64,000 bases of DNA from Kribbella sp. VKM Ac-2569 (GTDB lineage: Bacteria > Actinomycetota > Actinomycetes > Propionibacteriales > Kribbellaceae), in contig NZ_SGXJ01000001.1 of the NCBI RefSeq assembly GCF_004216905.1, forward strand, positions 558,001-622,000. Reading direction: 5' to 3'. A program made the position numbers and the translations under genes. A model generated the notes under the pieces. The model had not been told where the DNA came from, searched no databases, and saw nothing but the letters and a program-made list of their open reading frames with translations. Shown here one piece after another: positions 17,045-26,108 of this stretch. Every line of letters begins with the position of its first letter. Positions within the stretch are counted from its first letter, which is position 1.

Positions 17045-18457
17045 ATGAGCAGACTTGCACGGAGTACGCCAGAAGCCCAGGGGCTGTCCGCTGCCGCACT
17101 CGACAGTTTCGTCGGAGCGCTGGACGCCGGGCAGCCGGAGATCCAGACCCTGATGCTGGTGCGGCACGGACACGTGGTGCTGGAGGAGGCGTGGGCGCCG
17201 TACCGGCCGGAGGATCGGCACCTGCTGTTCTCGGTGTCGAAGAGTTTCACGTCGACCGGCATCGGCCTGGCGATCGACGCGGGGCTGCTGTCGCTGGACG
17301 ACCAGGTGATCTCGTTCTTCGGCGCGGACGAGTTGCCCGAGACGATCAGCGACAACCTGGCCGCGATGAAGGTCCTGCACCTGCTGACGATGACGACCGG
17401 GCACTCGAAGGACACCGTCGAGGCGCTCAGCCGGGACCGCCGGATGGTGAAGATCTTCCTCGGACTCGAGGTGCAGCACGAGCCGGGCACGGTGTTCGCG
17501 TACAACAGCGGCGCGACGTACATGCTGTCTGCGATCCTGCAGCGACTCACCGGTGAGACCCTGCTCGAGTACCTGCGCCCCCGGCTGTTCGAGTCGCTCG
17601 GCGCCACCGAGGCGACCTGGCAGGTGTCGAAGGAAGGCATCGTCGTCGGCGGCTGGGGCCTGAGCCTCAACACCGAGTCCCTGGCGTGCTTCGGGCAGCT
17701 CTTGCTCCAGCACGGCGAGTGGAACGGCAAGCAACTCGTCCCGGCCGAGTGGTTCGAGGCAGCCACCTCGAAGCAGGTCCCCAACGACAACGAGGAGAAC
17801 CCGGACTGGAAACAGGGCTACGGCTTCCAGTTCTGGCGCGGCCGCCACAACACGTATCGCGGCGACGGCGCGTTCGGGCAGTTCATCCTGGTCTTCCCGG
17901 AGTACGACGCGGTGCTCATCACCACGAGCTCGACCACCGACATGCAGGCGATCCTGAACACCGCCTGGGACTACCTGCTGCCGGCTCTCGAGGGCAAGGA
18001 GGTCCCAGAGACGCAACGCCCGGAGCGGCTCGAGCTCGCGCCACCGAGCGGTGCCGCGCCGACGGGCGGCAACGGGCGGACGTACCACTTCTCCGCAGAC
18101 AACCCGACGGGACTGACGGCTGTGCGGCTGGACCCGGACGGCACCGGCCTGTTCAGCTTCCGTGACTTCAGCGACGGGAGTCCGCACGACCTCGTCTGTT
18201 CGCCTGGCGAGTGGCGCGAGGAGACTGCCCGGGGCGCGGTCGACGACGCCGGCCCCGAGATCGGTGAGCGGGTCCTGACCAGCGCGTACGGCGACGGCGA
18301 CGCGTTCGTCGCGACGTTCCGCTGGGTGGAAACCCCGTTCCTCGCCACCCTCACCTGCCGGACCGACGGCGACACGATGACCGTCGACGGTCAGCTCAAC
18401 GTTTCCTTCGGACCGACCGAATTCACGCTGATTTCGGAGGAGATGTCACAGAACTGA
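17045..18457 (+). CDS. Serine hydrolase of the class C beta-lactamase / penicillin-binding family
   Basis: 470 residues, ATG 17045. The nucleophile motif is SVSK (Ser63, Lys66) and the YxN motif appears as AYNSGATYML; the N-terminal region is EstB/AmpC-like (about 15-320). A C-terminal beta-rich part of about 130 residues follows, as in D-aminopeptidase-type or esterase members. No signal peptide, so it is likely a cytoplasmic esterase or peptidase rather than a beta-lactamase. The last bases of the gene overlap an ECF41-like promoter for the downstream epimerase. Confidence 0.82.
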   Translation: MSRLARSTPEAQGLSAAALDSFVGALDAGQPEIQTLMLVRHGHVVLEEAWAPYRPEDRHLLFSVSKSFTSTGIGLAIDAGLLSLDDQVISFFGADELPETISDNLAAMKVLHLLTMTTGHSKDTVEALSRDRRMVKIFLGLEVQHEPGTVFAYNSGATYMLSAILQRLTGETLLEYLRPRLFESLGATEATWQVSKEGIVVGGWGLSLNTESLACFGQLLLQHGEWNGKQLVPAEWFEAATSKQVPNDNEENPDWKQGYGFQFWRGRHNTYRGDGAFGQFILVFPEYDAVLITTSSTTDMQAILNTAWDYLLPALEGKEVPETQRPERLELAPPSGAAPTGGNGRTYHFSADNPTGLTAVRLDPDGTGLFSFRDFSDGSPHDLVCSPGEWREETARGAVDDAGPEIGERVLTSAYGDGDAFVATFRWVETPFLATLTCRTDGDTMTVDGQLNVSFGPTEFTLISEEMSQN

Positions 18458-18470
18458 GGCGGCGCGTGTC
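18444..18470 (+). promoter_or_regulatory. Candidate ECF41-type promoter for the epimerase gene
   Basis: TGTCACA (18444-18450), 16 bases, then TGTC (18467-18470): one mismatch from the ECF41 -10 element CGTC with perfect spacing. It lies in the end of the serine hydrolase gene, about 35 bases ahead of the epimerase start. Epimerase-type oxidoreductases are among the known partner genes of ECF41 factors. Confidence 0.6.
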
Positions 18471-18504
18471 CTCCGGGTCGTAATCACGACGACGGAGGAA
18501 TGAC

Positions 18505-19443
18505 ATGAAGGTTTTGGTGGCAGGCGCGACCGGCGGACTGGGCCGGTCACTGGTACCGCAGCTGCTCGCGGCCGGACACGAGGTGACCGGGATGACCCGG
18601 TCCGAGTCCGGCGCGGCCGGCGTGCGGTCATTCGGTGCGGACGCCGTACTCGCGGACGGCCTCGACGCCGCCGCGGTACGGGCCGCGGTGGAGTCGGTCC
18701 GCCCGGAGGTCGTCGTACACCAGATGACGGCACTCAAGAGCGGCATCGACTTCAAGCACTTCGACGACAGCTTCGCGATGACGAACCGGCTGCGGACCGA
18801 AGGCACCGACAACCTGCTCGCGGCCTCCCAGGCGGCCGGCGTACGACGGTTCGTCGTCCAGTCGTACGCCGGCTGGAACCTCGAACACGGTGGATCCGTC
18901 GCGAAGACCGAGGCGCAGCCGCTCGACCCGAACCCGGTGCCCGCCCAGCGGCAGACGATGGCCGGGATCAAGCACCTCGAGTCGGCGGCACTGAACACCG
19001 AAGGGATCGAGGGCGTCGCGCTGCGGTACGCGAACTTCTACGGCCCGACCGGCGACATCGGCAAGGGCGGTTCGATGGTCGAGATGATCCAGAAGCGCCG
19101 GCTCCCGCTGATCGGCGACGGCACCGGGGTCTGGTCCTTCATCCACTACGACGACGCGGCCGCCGCGACGGTGAAGGCGATCGAGAGCGACGTCACCGGC
19201 GTGTTCCACGTCGCCGACGACGACCCGGCCCAGGCCGCGGTCTGGCTGCCCGAGTTCGCCAAGATCCTCGGTGCGAAAGCGCCACTCCGTGTCCCGGCGT
19301 GGCTCGGTCGCCTCGCCGCCGGCGACGTCGGCGTGGCCGCCTTCACCGAGATCCGCGGCGCCGACAACACCCTCGCCAAGAAGACCTTCGACTGGCAGCC
19401 CGGCTACGCGTCCTGGCGCGAAGGTTTCCGCCACGGGCTGTGA
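18505..19443 (+). CDS. NAD(P)-dependent epimerase/dehydratase (atypical SDR)
   Basis: 312 residues, ATG 18505 with GGAGGA upstream. The Rossmann motif GATGGLG sits at residues 8-14. The extended-SDR fold is clear (VVVHQMTAL, LRYANFYGP), but the region where a YxxxK catalytic pair is expected reads RFVVQSYAGWN, so the active site is atypical. The substrate is unknown. Together with the upstream ECF41-like promoter it is likely a third gene controlled by the nearby sigma factor. Confidence 0.8.
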   Translation: MKVLVAGATGGLGRSLVPQLLAAGHEVTGMTRSESGAAGVRSFGADAVLADGLDAAAVRAAVESVRPEVVVHQMTALKSGIDFKHFDDSFAMTNRLRTEGTDNLLAASQAAGVRRFVVQSYAGWNLEHGGSVAKTEAQPLDPNPVPAQRQTMAGIKHLESAALNTEGIEGVALRYANFYGPTGDIGKGGSMVEMIQKRRLPLIGDGTGVWSFIHYDDAAAATVKAIESDVTGVFHVADDDPAQAAVWLPEFAKILGAKAPLRVPAWLGRLAAGDVGVAAFTEIRGADNTLAKKTFDWQPGYASWREGFRHGL

Positions 19444-19545
19444 GGCGGGACTGGTGAGAGGATTCCTTTACTTCGCTGTTACACGCGAGGACGACTGCTG
19501 AAACCGGCTCGTCCTGAACTGGAACAGACCCGCCGACACGGCGGG

Positions 19546-19674
19546 GCGCCCCTAGGGTTCCGCTGCTGGTCGATCTGACGGCAGGACTGGTCCGAGAGGG
19601 GAGGCGGTGCTGTCGCTGTAGTTGAGGCAAGCTCGACGGCGCCGCTCCACGGCGGGACAAAAGCCCGGGAGGCC
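19546..19674 (+). ncRNA. Guanidine-I (ykkC) riboswitch aptamer
   Basis: Highly conserved ykkC blocks occur in order: CTAGGGTTCCG (19552-19562), GGACTGGTCCGAGAG (19584-19598) and ACGGCGGGACAAAAGCCCGG (19649-19668), with a variable arm between the last two. It lies about 55 bases ahead of a permease and downstream genes of the guanidine carboxylation pathway, the expected context. In this class free guanidine switches the downstream genes on. The rest of the 19444-19729 gap holds the presumed promoter (5' part, no clear motif) and the expression platform. The 5' boundary is approximate. Confidence 0.93.
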
Positions 19675-19690
19675 TTGATGGCCCCGGGCT
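19662..19690 (+). terminator. Expression-platform hairpin of the guanidine riboswitch
   Basis: AGCCCGGGAGGCC (19662-19674) can pair with GGCCCCGGGCT (19680-19690) around a TTGAT loop: 11 pairs with a two-base bulge. The 5' arm is the 3' end of the aptamer, so hairpin and ligand-bound aptamer are mutually exclusive, as expected for a transcription-terminating switch. No T-run follows. Confidence 0.6.
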
Positions 19691-19729
19691 GCCGTGTGCG
19701 TTCCTGGGCCCGATGCAGCGGAGGCCCAG

Positions 19730-21307
19730 ATGTCAGGAACTAGCACAGCACCCCCTGAAACTCTCAGCAGCGAGCAACTCGGCGCACGCGACCTCGGCCA
19801 CTTCGGCTACGCGCAGCAGCTCTCGCGCCGCGTCGGCAGCTACGCGTCGTTCGCGGCCGGCTTCTCGTTCGTCTCCATCCTCACCACCGTCTTCCAGCTG
19901 TTCGGTCTGGGCTTCGGCTTCGGCGGTACGGCGTTCTTCTGGACCTGGCCGGTCGTCCTCACCGGCCAACTGATGGTGGCGTTGTGCTTCGCCGAGCTCG
20001 CCGCCCGGTACCCGTTGTCCGGAGCGATCTACCAGTGGGCCCGCCGCCTCGGCGGCGCTGTCGTCGGGTGGTTCGCGGGCTGGACCATGGTGATCGCGCA
20101 GATCATCACGCTGGCCACGGCGGCGATCGCGTTGCAGGTCGTGCTGCCCGCGGTCTGGCCCGGTTTCCAGTTGGTCGGCAGCGATCCCGCTCTCGCATCG
20201 AAGGACGGCGCGGCGAACGCCGTACTCCTCGGCTGTCTGCTGCTCGTCGCTACGACGGTGCTCAACGCGACCAGTGTCCGCATCACCGCGGTCGTGAACT
20301 CGGTCGGCGTGACCTGCGAACTGGTCGGTGTCGTGTTGATCGTTGTTTTGTTGACAACCAGAGCGGAGCGCGGTCCGTCCGTCGTACTGCACACGACGAA
20401 CCTCGACAGCAGCACCGGGTACGTCGTACCGCTGCTGATCTCGGCGTTGATGGCGGCGTACGTGCTGGTCGGGTTCGACAGCGCGGGCGAGTTGTCGGAG
20501 GAGACGCACAAGCCGCGCGCGACGACGCCCCGGACGATCATCCGCGCGGTCACCGCCTCGGGGATCGGTGGCGCGTTCCTGATCGTCGCGGCGCTGATGG
20601 CCGCGCCGTCGCTGACCGACGGGGACCTCGCCACGCAAGGCCTCCCCTACGTGCTGACGAGCCGGCTCGGTACGACGCCCGGCAAGCTGCTGCTCCTCGA
20701 CGTCGCGCTCGCGGTCTGCGTGTGCACGCTGGCGATCCAGACCGCGGCGGCCCGGATGATCTTCTCGATGGCACGCGACAACGTGCTGCCGGGATCGCGA
20801 CAGCTGCGCAAGGTGTCCACGCGCACCGGTACGCCGGTCGCTGCGACGGTGGTGCCCGGTCTTCTGGCCGGTGTCTGCCTCGTGGTGAACGTGGGAAACG
20901 CGGGCCTGTTCCTGGGCCTCGCCAGCGTCTGCATCATGCTGCTGTACGTCGCCTATCTGATGGTCACGACGCCACTGCTGGTACGACGTTTGACCGGCGG
21001 CGGACTGCCCGGCGGCGTGGACGAGAACGGGCGGCCGCTGTTCTCGCTCGGACGGTTCGGTCTGATTGTCAACATTGTTGCGGTCGCCTACGGACTCGCG
21101 ATGGCGATCAATCTCGGCTGGCCACGCGCCGAGGTGTACGACCCGGCCGGTGACGGTTGGTACCTGCAGTACCTCCCGCTGATCACCCTCGGCGTCGTAG
21201 CGGTCGGCGGTCTCCTCGCCTACCGGACCCAGCGCACCGCCTACTACGCCTCGATCGGCGTACCCGTGCCCACCACCACGCCGGCCGTCGAAGGCGCCAG
21301 CGCATGA
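19730..21307 (+). CDS. APC-superfamily permease, putative guanidine importer
   Basis: 525 residues, ATG 19730 with a GGAGG site. About 12 membrane helices with amino-acid/choline transporter signatures (FSFVSILTTVFQLFGLGFGFGG, GFDSAGELSEETHKPR). It resembles the amino acid permeases found in ykkC-controlled urea/guanidine carboxylase operons. First gene of an operon whose next four genes overlap end to start; placement directly after the riboswitch suggests uptake of guanidine or a guanidino compound. Substrate is inferred from context only. Confidence 0.85.
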   Translation: MSGTSTAPPETLSSEQLGARDLGHFGYAQQLSRRVGSYASFAAGFSFVSILTTVFQLFGLGFGFGGTAFFWTWPVVLTGQLMVALCFAELAARYPLSGAIYQWARRLGGAVVGWFAGWTMVIAQIITLATAAIALQVVLPAVWPGFQLVGSDPALASKDGAANAVLLGCLLLVATTVLNATSVRITAVVNSVGVTCELVGVVLIVVLLTTRAERGPSVVLHTTNLDSSTGYVVPLLISALMAAYVLVGFDSAGELSEETHKPRATTPRTIIRAVTASGIGGAFLIVAALMAAPSLTDGDLATQGLPYVLTSRLGTTPGKLLLLDVALAVCVCTLAIQTAAARMIFSMARDNVLPGSRQLRKVSTRTGTPVAATVVPGLLAGVCLVVNVGNAGLFLGLASVCIMLLYVAYLMVTTPLLVRRLTGGGLPGGVDENGRPLFSLGRFGLIVNIVAVAYGLAMAINLGWPRAEVYDPAGDGWYLQYLPLITLGVVAVGGLLAYRTQRTAYYASIGVPVPTTTPAVEGASA

Positions 21308-21921
21308 CCCTCGATCACACGCACGAGGTGCCAGGCGGCGCCGCGTGGTCTGCGCCGGTGCGAGCGGGACGCACCATCACCCTGACCGCGCTCGCCGACG
21401 GTGCGAACGCGACGATGCTGATCATCGGCGCCGACCGCCTCGATCGCCTGAACATCCCGGACACGTTGAAGTCCCAGATGTCGGCCCGCATCAAGCCAGG
21501 GATGGTCCTGATGTCGGATCGCGGCCTCGCGCTGGCAACCGTCACCGCCTCAACCCTTGACTGGCACGACTGCCTCACGGGCGCCCTCCCCGACCAACTC
21601 CTCCTACTCGAACTCACCAAGCACGGCTTCGGCGAACCTGACCTGCACGCCTGCATCAACTTCTTCAGCAAGGTCTCCGTCGCAGACGACCCGCGCGCAT
21701 CGCTGACCTACGTGACCGACCACGCCCACACAGGTGACACCGTCACGCTCCGAGCCGACCAAGACCTCCTGATCTTCCTCTCGACCGCCTCCCACGCGCT
21801 GTCCGACGGCCCCTCCGCGAGCGTCGCCGTACGGCTCGAAACACCTGATCACACACCGGATCCCGAACTCCGCGAGGAAGCGATCCGCGCACTGCGCCTG
21901 ACCCGGGAGCTGATCGCATGA
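21304..21921 (+). CDS. Urea carboxylase-associated protein 1 (DUF1989), carboxyguanidine deiminase-type subunit
   Basis: 205 residues; ATG overlaps the permease stop (ATGA). DUF1989 features: N-terminal GRTITLTALADGANATMLII and ASLTYVTDHAHTGDTVTLRADQDLLIFLS. In guanidine operons two DUF1989 proteins (CgdA/CgdB) form a heteromeric deiminase that converts carboxyguanidine to allophanate. The cysteine pattern of the partner protein is absent here, as expected for the non-identical subunit. Overlaps the next gene by 4 nt. Confidence 0.85.
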   Translation: MTLDHTHEVPGGAAWSAPVRAGRTITLTALADGANATMLIIGADRLDRLNIPDTLKSQMSARIKPGMVLMSDRGLALATVTASTLDWHDCLTGALPDQLLLLELTKHGFGEPDLHACINFFSKVSVADDPRASLTYVTDHAHTGDTVTLRADQDLLIFLSTASHALSDGPSASVAVRLETPDHTPDPELREEAIRALRLTRELIA

Positions 21922-22544
21922 CCATCACCTCAACGACCTCCACCACCGTCGCGCTGGACACCGTGGTGGAGGCCGGCGACGGCGCCCTCGTGACCGTGCC
22001 GTCGGGCGGTCGATTGCAGATTGTCGACCTTCACGGCAACCAGGCCGTGGACACGTTGTTCTACGACGCCCACGACATCGACAACCGGTACTCCGCCTTC
22101 GACACGATCCGCGAGCAGCGGGCCGTGTTCCTGACCACCGGATCACGCCTGGTGTCGACCAGGCTCGACGAACTCGCCGTGATCACCGACGACACCTGCG
22201 GCCGGCACGACACCGTCGGCGGCGCCTGCTCGCAGGAGAGCAACGTCATCCGGTACGGCGAGTTCACGCGGCATCAGCACGCGTGCCGGCAGACGTTCCT
22301 GCGCTATGGAGCGAAGGCGGGCATCGGCCAGCGGCAGCTCACACACAACGTCAACTTCTTCATGAACGTGCCGGTGACGTCGAGCGGCGGCCTCACGTTC
22401 GAGGACGGCCTGTCCGCCCCGGGCAAGTACGTCGAAATCACCGCGAGCCGCGACCTGTTCGTGCTGATCAGCAATTGTCCGCAGGTCAACAATCCTTGTA
22501 ACGGCTGGGATCCGACGCCGATCCAGCTCCTGGGCCGGTGGTGA
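21918..22544 (+). CDS. Urea carboxylase-associated protein 2 (DUF1989), carboxyguanidine deiminase-type subunit
   Basis: 208 residues, ATGA overlap with the first DUF1989 gene. It has the metal/active-site-like blocks DLHGNQAVDTLFYDA, CGRHDTVGGACSQESN, LTHNVNFFMNVPV and NCPQVNNPCNGWDPTPI, typical of the cysteine-rich DUF1989 subunit. Expected to act with the preceding protein on carboxyguanidine, releasing ammonia and leaving allophanate. Followed by a GTGA overlap with the carboxyltransferase gene. Confidence 0.87.
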   Translation: MTITSTTSTTVALDTVVEAGDGALVTVPSGGRLQIVDLHGNQAVDTLFYDAHDIDNRYSAFDTIREQRAVFLTTGSRLVSTRLDELAVITDDTCGRHDTVGGACSQESNVIRYGEFTRHQHACRQTFLRYGAKAGIGQRQLTHNVNFFMNVPVTSSGGLTFEDGLSAPGKYVEITASRDLFVLISNCPQVNNPCNGWDPTPIQLLGRW

Positions 22545-24499
22545 CGGTGGCCGTCGTCACAGTTGTTGCCCCAGGCATCCAAACGACGGTGCAGGACCTG
22601 GCCGGGCGGCCAGGCCTGTGGGACGTCGGCGTACCACCGTCCGGGGCTGCCGACGAACTCACGTTCGCGCTCGTCAACGCCGCGGTCGGCAACCCGGAGA
22701 GTGCGGCCGGGCTGGAATGCGTACTCACCGGACCGGTTCTCACCTGCGACGAGGACCGGCTGATCTGCGTCGGAGGCGCTGCCCGCAATCCGACTGTCGA
22801 CAATCTGCCGTTCAGACCGGGGATGGTCGTCCGATGGCCGGCCGGATCGGTGCTGGACATCGGCCCGCTCGACGGTCCCGGGATGCGTGGGTACGTGGCG
22901 ATCCAGGGCGGACTGGACGTGCCGCGGGTGCTGGGCAGCCGGTCCACGTTCGTCCTCGGCGGCTTCGGTGGTCACGACGGCAAGCCGCTCGCGGCCGGCG
23001 ATCAGCTTCCGCTGGGTCGGCAGGAGAACCTGCTCACCCCGTTGTCGGTGGAGCTGCCGGTGATGTCGGACTCCTGGCAGGTGCGCGTCATCCCCGGACC
23101 CCACGGAGCACCGGAGCATCTCACCGCCGAAGGTGTCGACGCGTTCTTTGTCAACGAGTGGATTGTCGACCATCGATCCGACCGCACCGGCGTCAGGCTG
23201 ATCGGGCCGAACCCCGGATGGGCGCGGACCGACGGCGGCGAGGCCGGTCTGCATCCCTCGAACGTGCACGACTCCGCGTACCCGGTCGGCGGCATCATGC
23301 TGTCCGGCGACACCCCGGTCATCGTCGGCAAGGACGGACCGTCGCTCGGAGGATTCGTCGTACCCGCCGTAGTGATCGAGGCCGATCGATGGATGCTCGG
23401 CCAGCTACGCGCCGGCGACTCCGTTCACCTGGTCCCCGTGACCCCCGACACGGCGGCCGAAGCGATCCGGGCCCGGCGCCGCTGGCTGACCGATCTCCGC
23501 CAGGAGCCCGCAACCGTCCCCGTCGCGACCATCACTCCCGATCGCCCAAGAGTCCTTCACCACGGCGAGCAGGCCGGCCCGGCGCCGTCGTACACGATCA
23601 GGTGCGCGGGCGAGCGGCACGTGCTGGTCGAGGCCGGTCCGGCCGAGCTCGACCTCACGGTCCGGGTCTGGATCCACCTGCTGGCCCAGGCCCTGCGGGA
23701 CGACCCGCCGGCCGGGATCACGGAGATCGTCGAAGGAGTGCGATCGCTGCTCGTCGCGGTCGACTCGGCCCGGCTCGCGCTCACCGAACTCGCCGAGCGG
23801 CTCGCGTTCCTGGCCGCCGGCCTGAGCGATCCCGAGACCGTGGTGCTGCCGGCCCGGGAGGTAGTGCTGCCGATCGCGTTCGATCATCCCGCGGCGCACG
23901 AGGCGATGCGCCGCTACGCCACGTCGGTCCGGCCGGACGCGCCGTGGTGCCCGGACAACGTCGAGTTCATCCGGCGGGTCAACGATCTGGACACCCGGGA
24001 CGAGGTCTTCGAGATCGTCCAGGCCGCGACGTACCTGGTGGTCGGTCTCGGCGACGTGTACCTCGGCGCACCGGTCGCCGTACCGGTCGATCCGCGGCAT
24101 CGGCTCGTCACCACGAAGTACAACCCGGCGCGGACCTGGACGCCGCAGAACGCGGTCGGGATCGGCGGGATCTACCTGTGCGTGTACGGGATGGAGGGTC
24201 CCGGCGGGTACCAGCTCGTCGGACGCACGGTCCCGGTCTGGCGGCTCTCCCCCGATGACGCGCAACCTTGGTTGCTGAGGCAGTTCGACCTGATCAGATT
24301 CGCGCCGGTGAGCGCGGAGCAACTTGAGCATGAGCGGGCCGAGATCGCGGCCGGACGGGCGGATCTGAAGACCGCACCGGCGACGTTCTCGATCTCCGAC
24401 GTACGCCGGATCGAGCAGGAGGCACCTGTGGACATCGCGACCTTGCGCGCCAGACGCCGCGCCGCGTTCGAGGCCGAGCGGGCACGGTGGGGAGCATGA
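22541..24499 (+). CDS. Urea/guanidine carboxylase carboxyltransferase part, lacking biotin carboxylase and biotin carrier domains
   Basis: 652 residues from GTG 22541 (GTGA overlap). It has two domains: KipA/AHS2-like (about 1-320; TTVQDLAGRPGLWDVGVPPS, GKDGPSLGGFV) and KipI/AHS1-like (about 350-600; IRCAGERHVLVEAGP, YNPARTWTPQNAVGIGG, GYQLVGRTVPVW). The ending AAFEAERARWGA is the segment that normally joins the carboxyltransferase to the biotinyl domain. A full urea or guanidine carboxylase is about 1200 residues, with biotin carboxylase in front and BCCP behind; both are absent here and no separate gene for them is in the window. Either they are supplied from elsewhere or the reaction differs. 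Confidence 0.85.
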   Translation: MTVAVVTVVAPGIQTTVQDLAGRPGLWDVGVPPSGAADELTFALVNAAVGNPESAAGLECVLTGPVLTCDEDRLICVGGAARNPTVDNLPFRPGMVVRWPAGSVLDIGPLDGPGMRGYVAIQGGLDVPRVLGSRSTFVLGGFGGHDGKPLAAGDQLPLGRQENLLTPLSVELPVMSDSWQVRVIPGPHGAPEHLTAEGVDAFFVNEWIVDHRSDRTGVRLIGPNPGWARTDGGEAGLHPSNVHDSAYPVGGIMLSGDTPVIVGKDGPSLGGFVVPAVVIEADRWMLGQLRAGDSVHLVPVTPDTAAEAIRARRRWLTDLRQEPATVPVATITPDRPRVLHHGEQAGPAPSYTIRCAGERHVLVEAGPAELDLTVRVWIHLLAQALRDDPPAGITEIVEGVRSLLVAVDSARLALTELAERLAFLAAGLSDPETVVLPAREVVLPIAFDHPAAHEAMRRYATSVRPDAPWCPDNVEFIRRVNDLDTRDEVFEIVQAATYLVVGLGDVYLGAPVAVPVDPRHRLVTTKYNPARTWTPQNAVGIGGIYLCVYGMEGPGGYQLVGRTVPVWRLSPDDAQPWLLRQFDLIRFAPVSAEQLEHERAEIAAGRADLKTAPATFSISDVRRIEQEAPVDIATLRARRRAAFEAERARWGA

Positions 24500-26091
24500 A
24501 CAACGAGTGGATCACCCGGGTCGACCCGATCGAGCCGGTTCCCGGACCGTTGCACGGGCTCACGATGGCACTCAAGGACAACATCGACCTGGCCGGTGTG
24601 CCGACGACTGCAGGCGATCCGCGCACGACCGAGCCCGCGAAGGACAACGCGTTCGTGGTCGATCAGCTGATCGCCGCCGGCGCCGTACCCCTGGGGAAGA
24701 CGAACCTGGATCAGTACGCGACGGGTCTGGTCCGCACGCGATCGCCGTACGGCGCGTGTCACTCGGTCTTCTCGCCTGACCATGTGTCGGGCGGCTCGAG
24801 CTCTGGCAGCGCGGTTGCGGTCGCCACTGGGCAGGTCGACTTCGCGCTCGGCACTGACACCGCGGGCAGCGGTCGCGTTCCGGCTGCCTTCAACCGGCTC
24901 GTCGGTATCAAGCCGAGTCGTGGTCTGGTCTCCGCGCGCGGTGTCGTACCGGCGTGCCGGTCGCTCGACTGCGTCACGGTGATGGCGCGATCGGTCGCCA
25001 CCGCGCGCCGCGTCTTCGACGTGATGGTGGCCTTCGACCCCGAGGACGCCTGGTCGCGGCGAGCGTCGTCACTCCCCCATCGCCGGCCGGGCCGGGTAGC
25101 GGGATCGGCGGCGGTGATCGGCGTACCGGATGTCGGGCTGGGTCTGGATCCGGAGTACGAACAGACGTGGCAGGCGACGCTCGATGAGGCGCATCGGCTC
25201 GGCGAGGTGGTCAAGGTCGACGTACAGCCGTTGCTCGAAGCTGCCGATCTGCTGTACTCCGGACCGTGGCTGGCCGAGCGCTGGCTGGCCTTCGGGGACA
25301 AGCTGGATGACTCTGCTGCGGTCGATCCGACCGTACGGACGATCGTGCGCGGCGGCGCGGCGTTGACTGCCGCCGGCGCGTTCACGGGTTTCGACCGGCT
25401 GGCGACGCTGAAGCGTGCGAGTGAGCATCTGTGGACGCAGCTCGACGCGCTCCTGCTGCCGGTGACGCCCGGGCATCCCACGCTGGCCGAGGTGGCGGCC
25501 GATCCGATCGGCGTGAACAGTCGTCTCGGTCGCTTCACGAACATGGTCAACCTGCTCGACCTGTGCGCTGTCGCCTTCCCGGGGCCGGATCGCGCCGATG
25601 GCCTGCCGTTCGGGATCCAACTCCTGGCGCCGGCCGGCCATGACCTCTCGGTGATCGATCTGGCGGCTCTCTGGTGTGGGGAGGAGGTGCCTCCGGGTGA
25701 TGTGGACACCGACGTACTGCTCGCGGTCGCGGGTGCCCATCTGTCTGGCCAGCCACTCAACGATCAGTTGGTACGGCGTGGTGCTCGGCTCGCCTACACC
25801 GCCCGGACCGCTTCGTCGTACCGGATGTATCTGGTGGACGGACCGCGTCCCGGCCTGACCCGGACACTGTCGAGTGCGGACGGCCCGGGGATCGAGGTCG
25901 AGGTGTGGAGCGTGCCGGCCGCCGAGCTGGGTGGATTCGCGGCGACCATCGATCCGCCGTTGGCGATCGGGCCGCTCGAACTGTCGGACGGTCAGCAGGT
26001 CCTCGGCTTCCTGTGTACGGCGGACGCCGCGGACCCGGAGCGTGACATCACCGCCTCCGGCGGCTGGCGCGCGTACCTGGCCGGGGACTGA
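24496..26091 (+). CDS. atzF: Allophanate hydrolase
   Basis: 531 residues; ATG 24496 overlaps the previous stop (ATGA). Amidase-signature domain with the Ser-Ser-Lys triad: Lys27 (TMALKDNID), GGSSSGS and TAGSGR. A C-terminal domain of about 120 residues (YTARTASSYRMYLVDGPRPG, DGPGIEVEVWSVP) is specific to allophanate hydrolases. It hydrolyses allophanate to CO2 and ammonia, the last step of guanidine or urea carboxylation. The N-terminus is shorter than in AtzF from Pseudomonas but catalytic residues are complete. Confidence 0.92.
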   Translation: MNNEWITRVDPIEPVPGPLHGLTMALKDNIDLAGVPTTAGDPRTTEPAKDNAFVVDQLIAAGAVPLGKTNLDQYATGLVRTRSPYGACHSVFSPDHVSGGSSSGSAVAVATGQVDFALGTDTAGSGRVPAAFNRLVGIKPSRGLVSARGVVPACRSLDCVTVMARSVATARRVFDVMVAFDPEDAWSRRASSLPHRRPGRVAGSAAVIGVPDVGLGLDPEYEQTWQATLDEAHRLGEVVKVDVQPLLEAADLLYSGPWLAERWLAFGDKLDDSAAVDPTVRTIVRGGAALTAAGAFTGFDRLATLKRASEHLWTQLDALLLPVTPGHPTLAEVAADPIGVNSRLGRFTNMVNLLDLCAVAFPGPDRADGLPFGIQLLAPAGHDLSVIDLAALWCGEEVPPGDVDTDVLLAVAGAHLSGQPLNDQLVRRGARLAYTARTASSYRMYLVDGPRPGLTRTLSSADGPGIEVEVWSVPAAELGGFAATIDPPLAIGPLELSDGQQVLGFLCTADAADPERDITASGGWRAYLAGD

Positions 26092-26108
26092 GCCTAAGGT
26101 TGGTGGGC

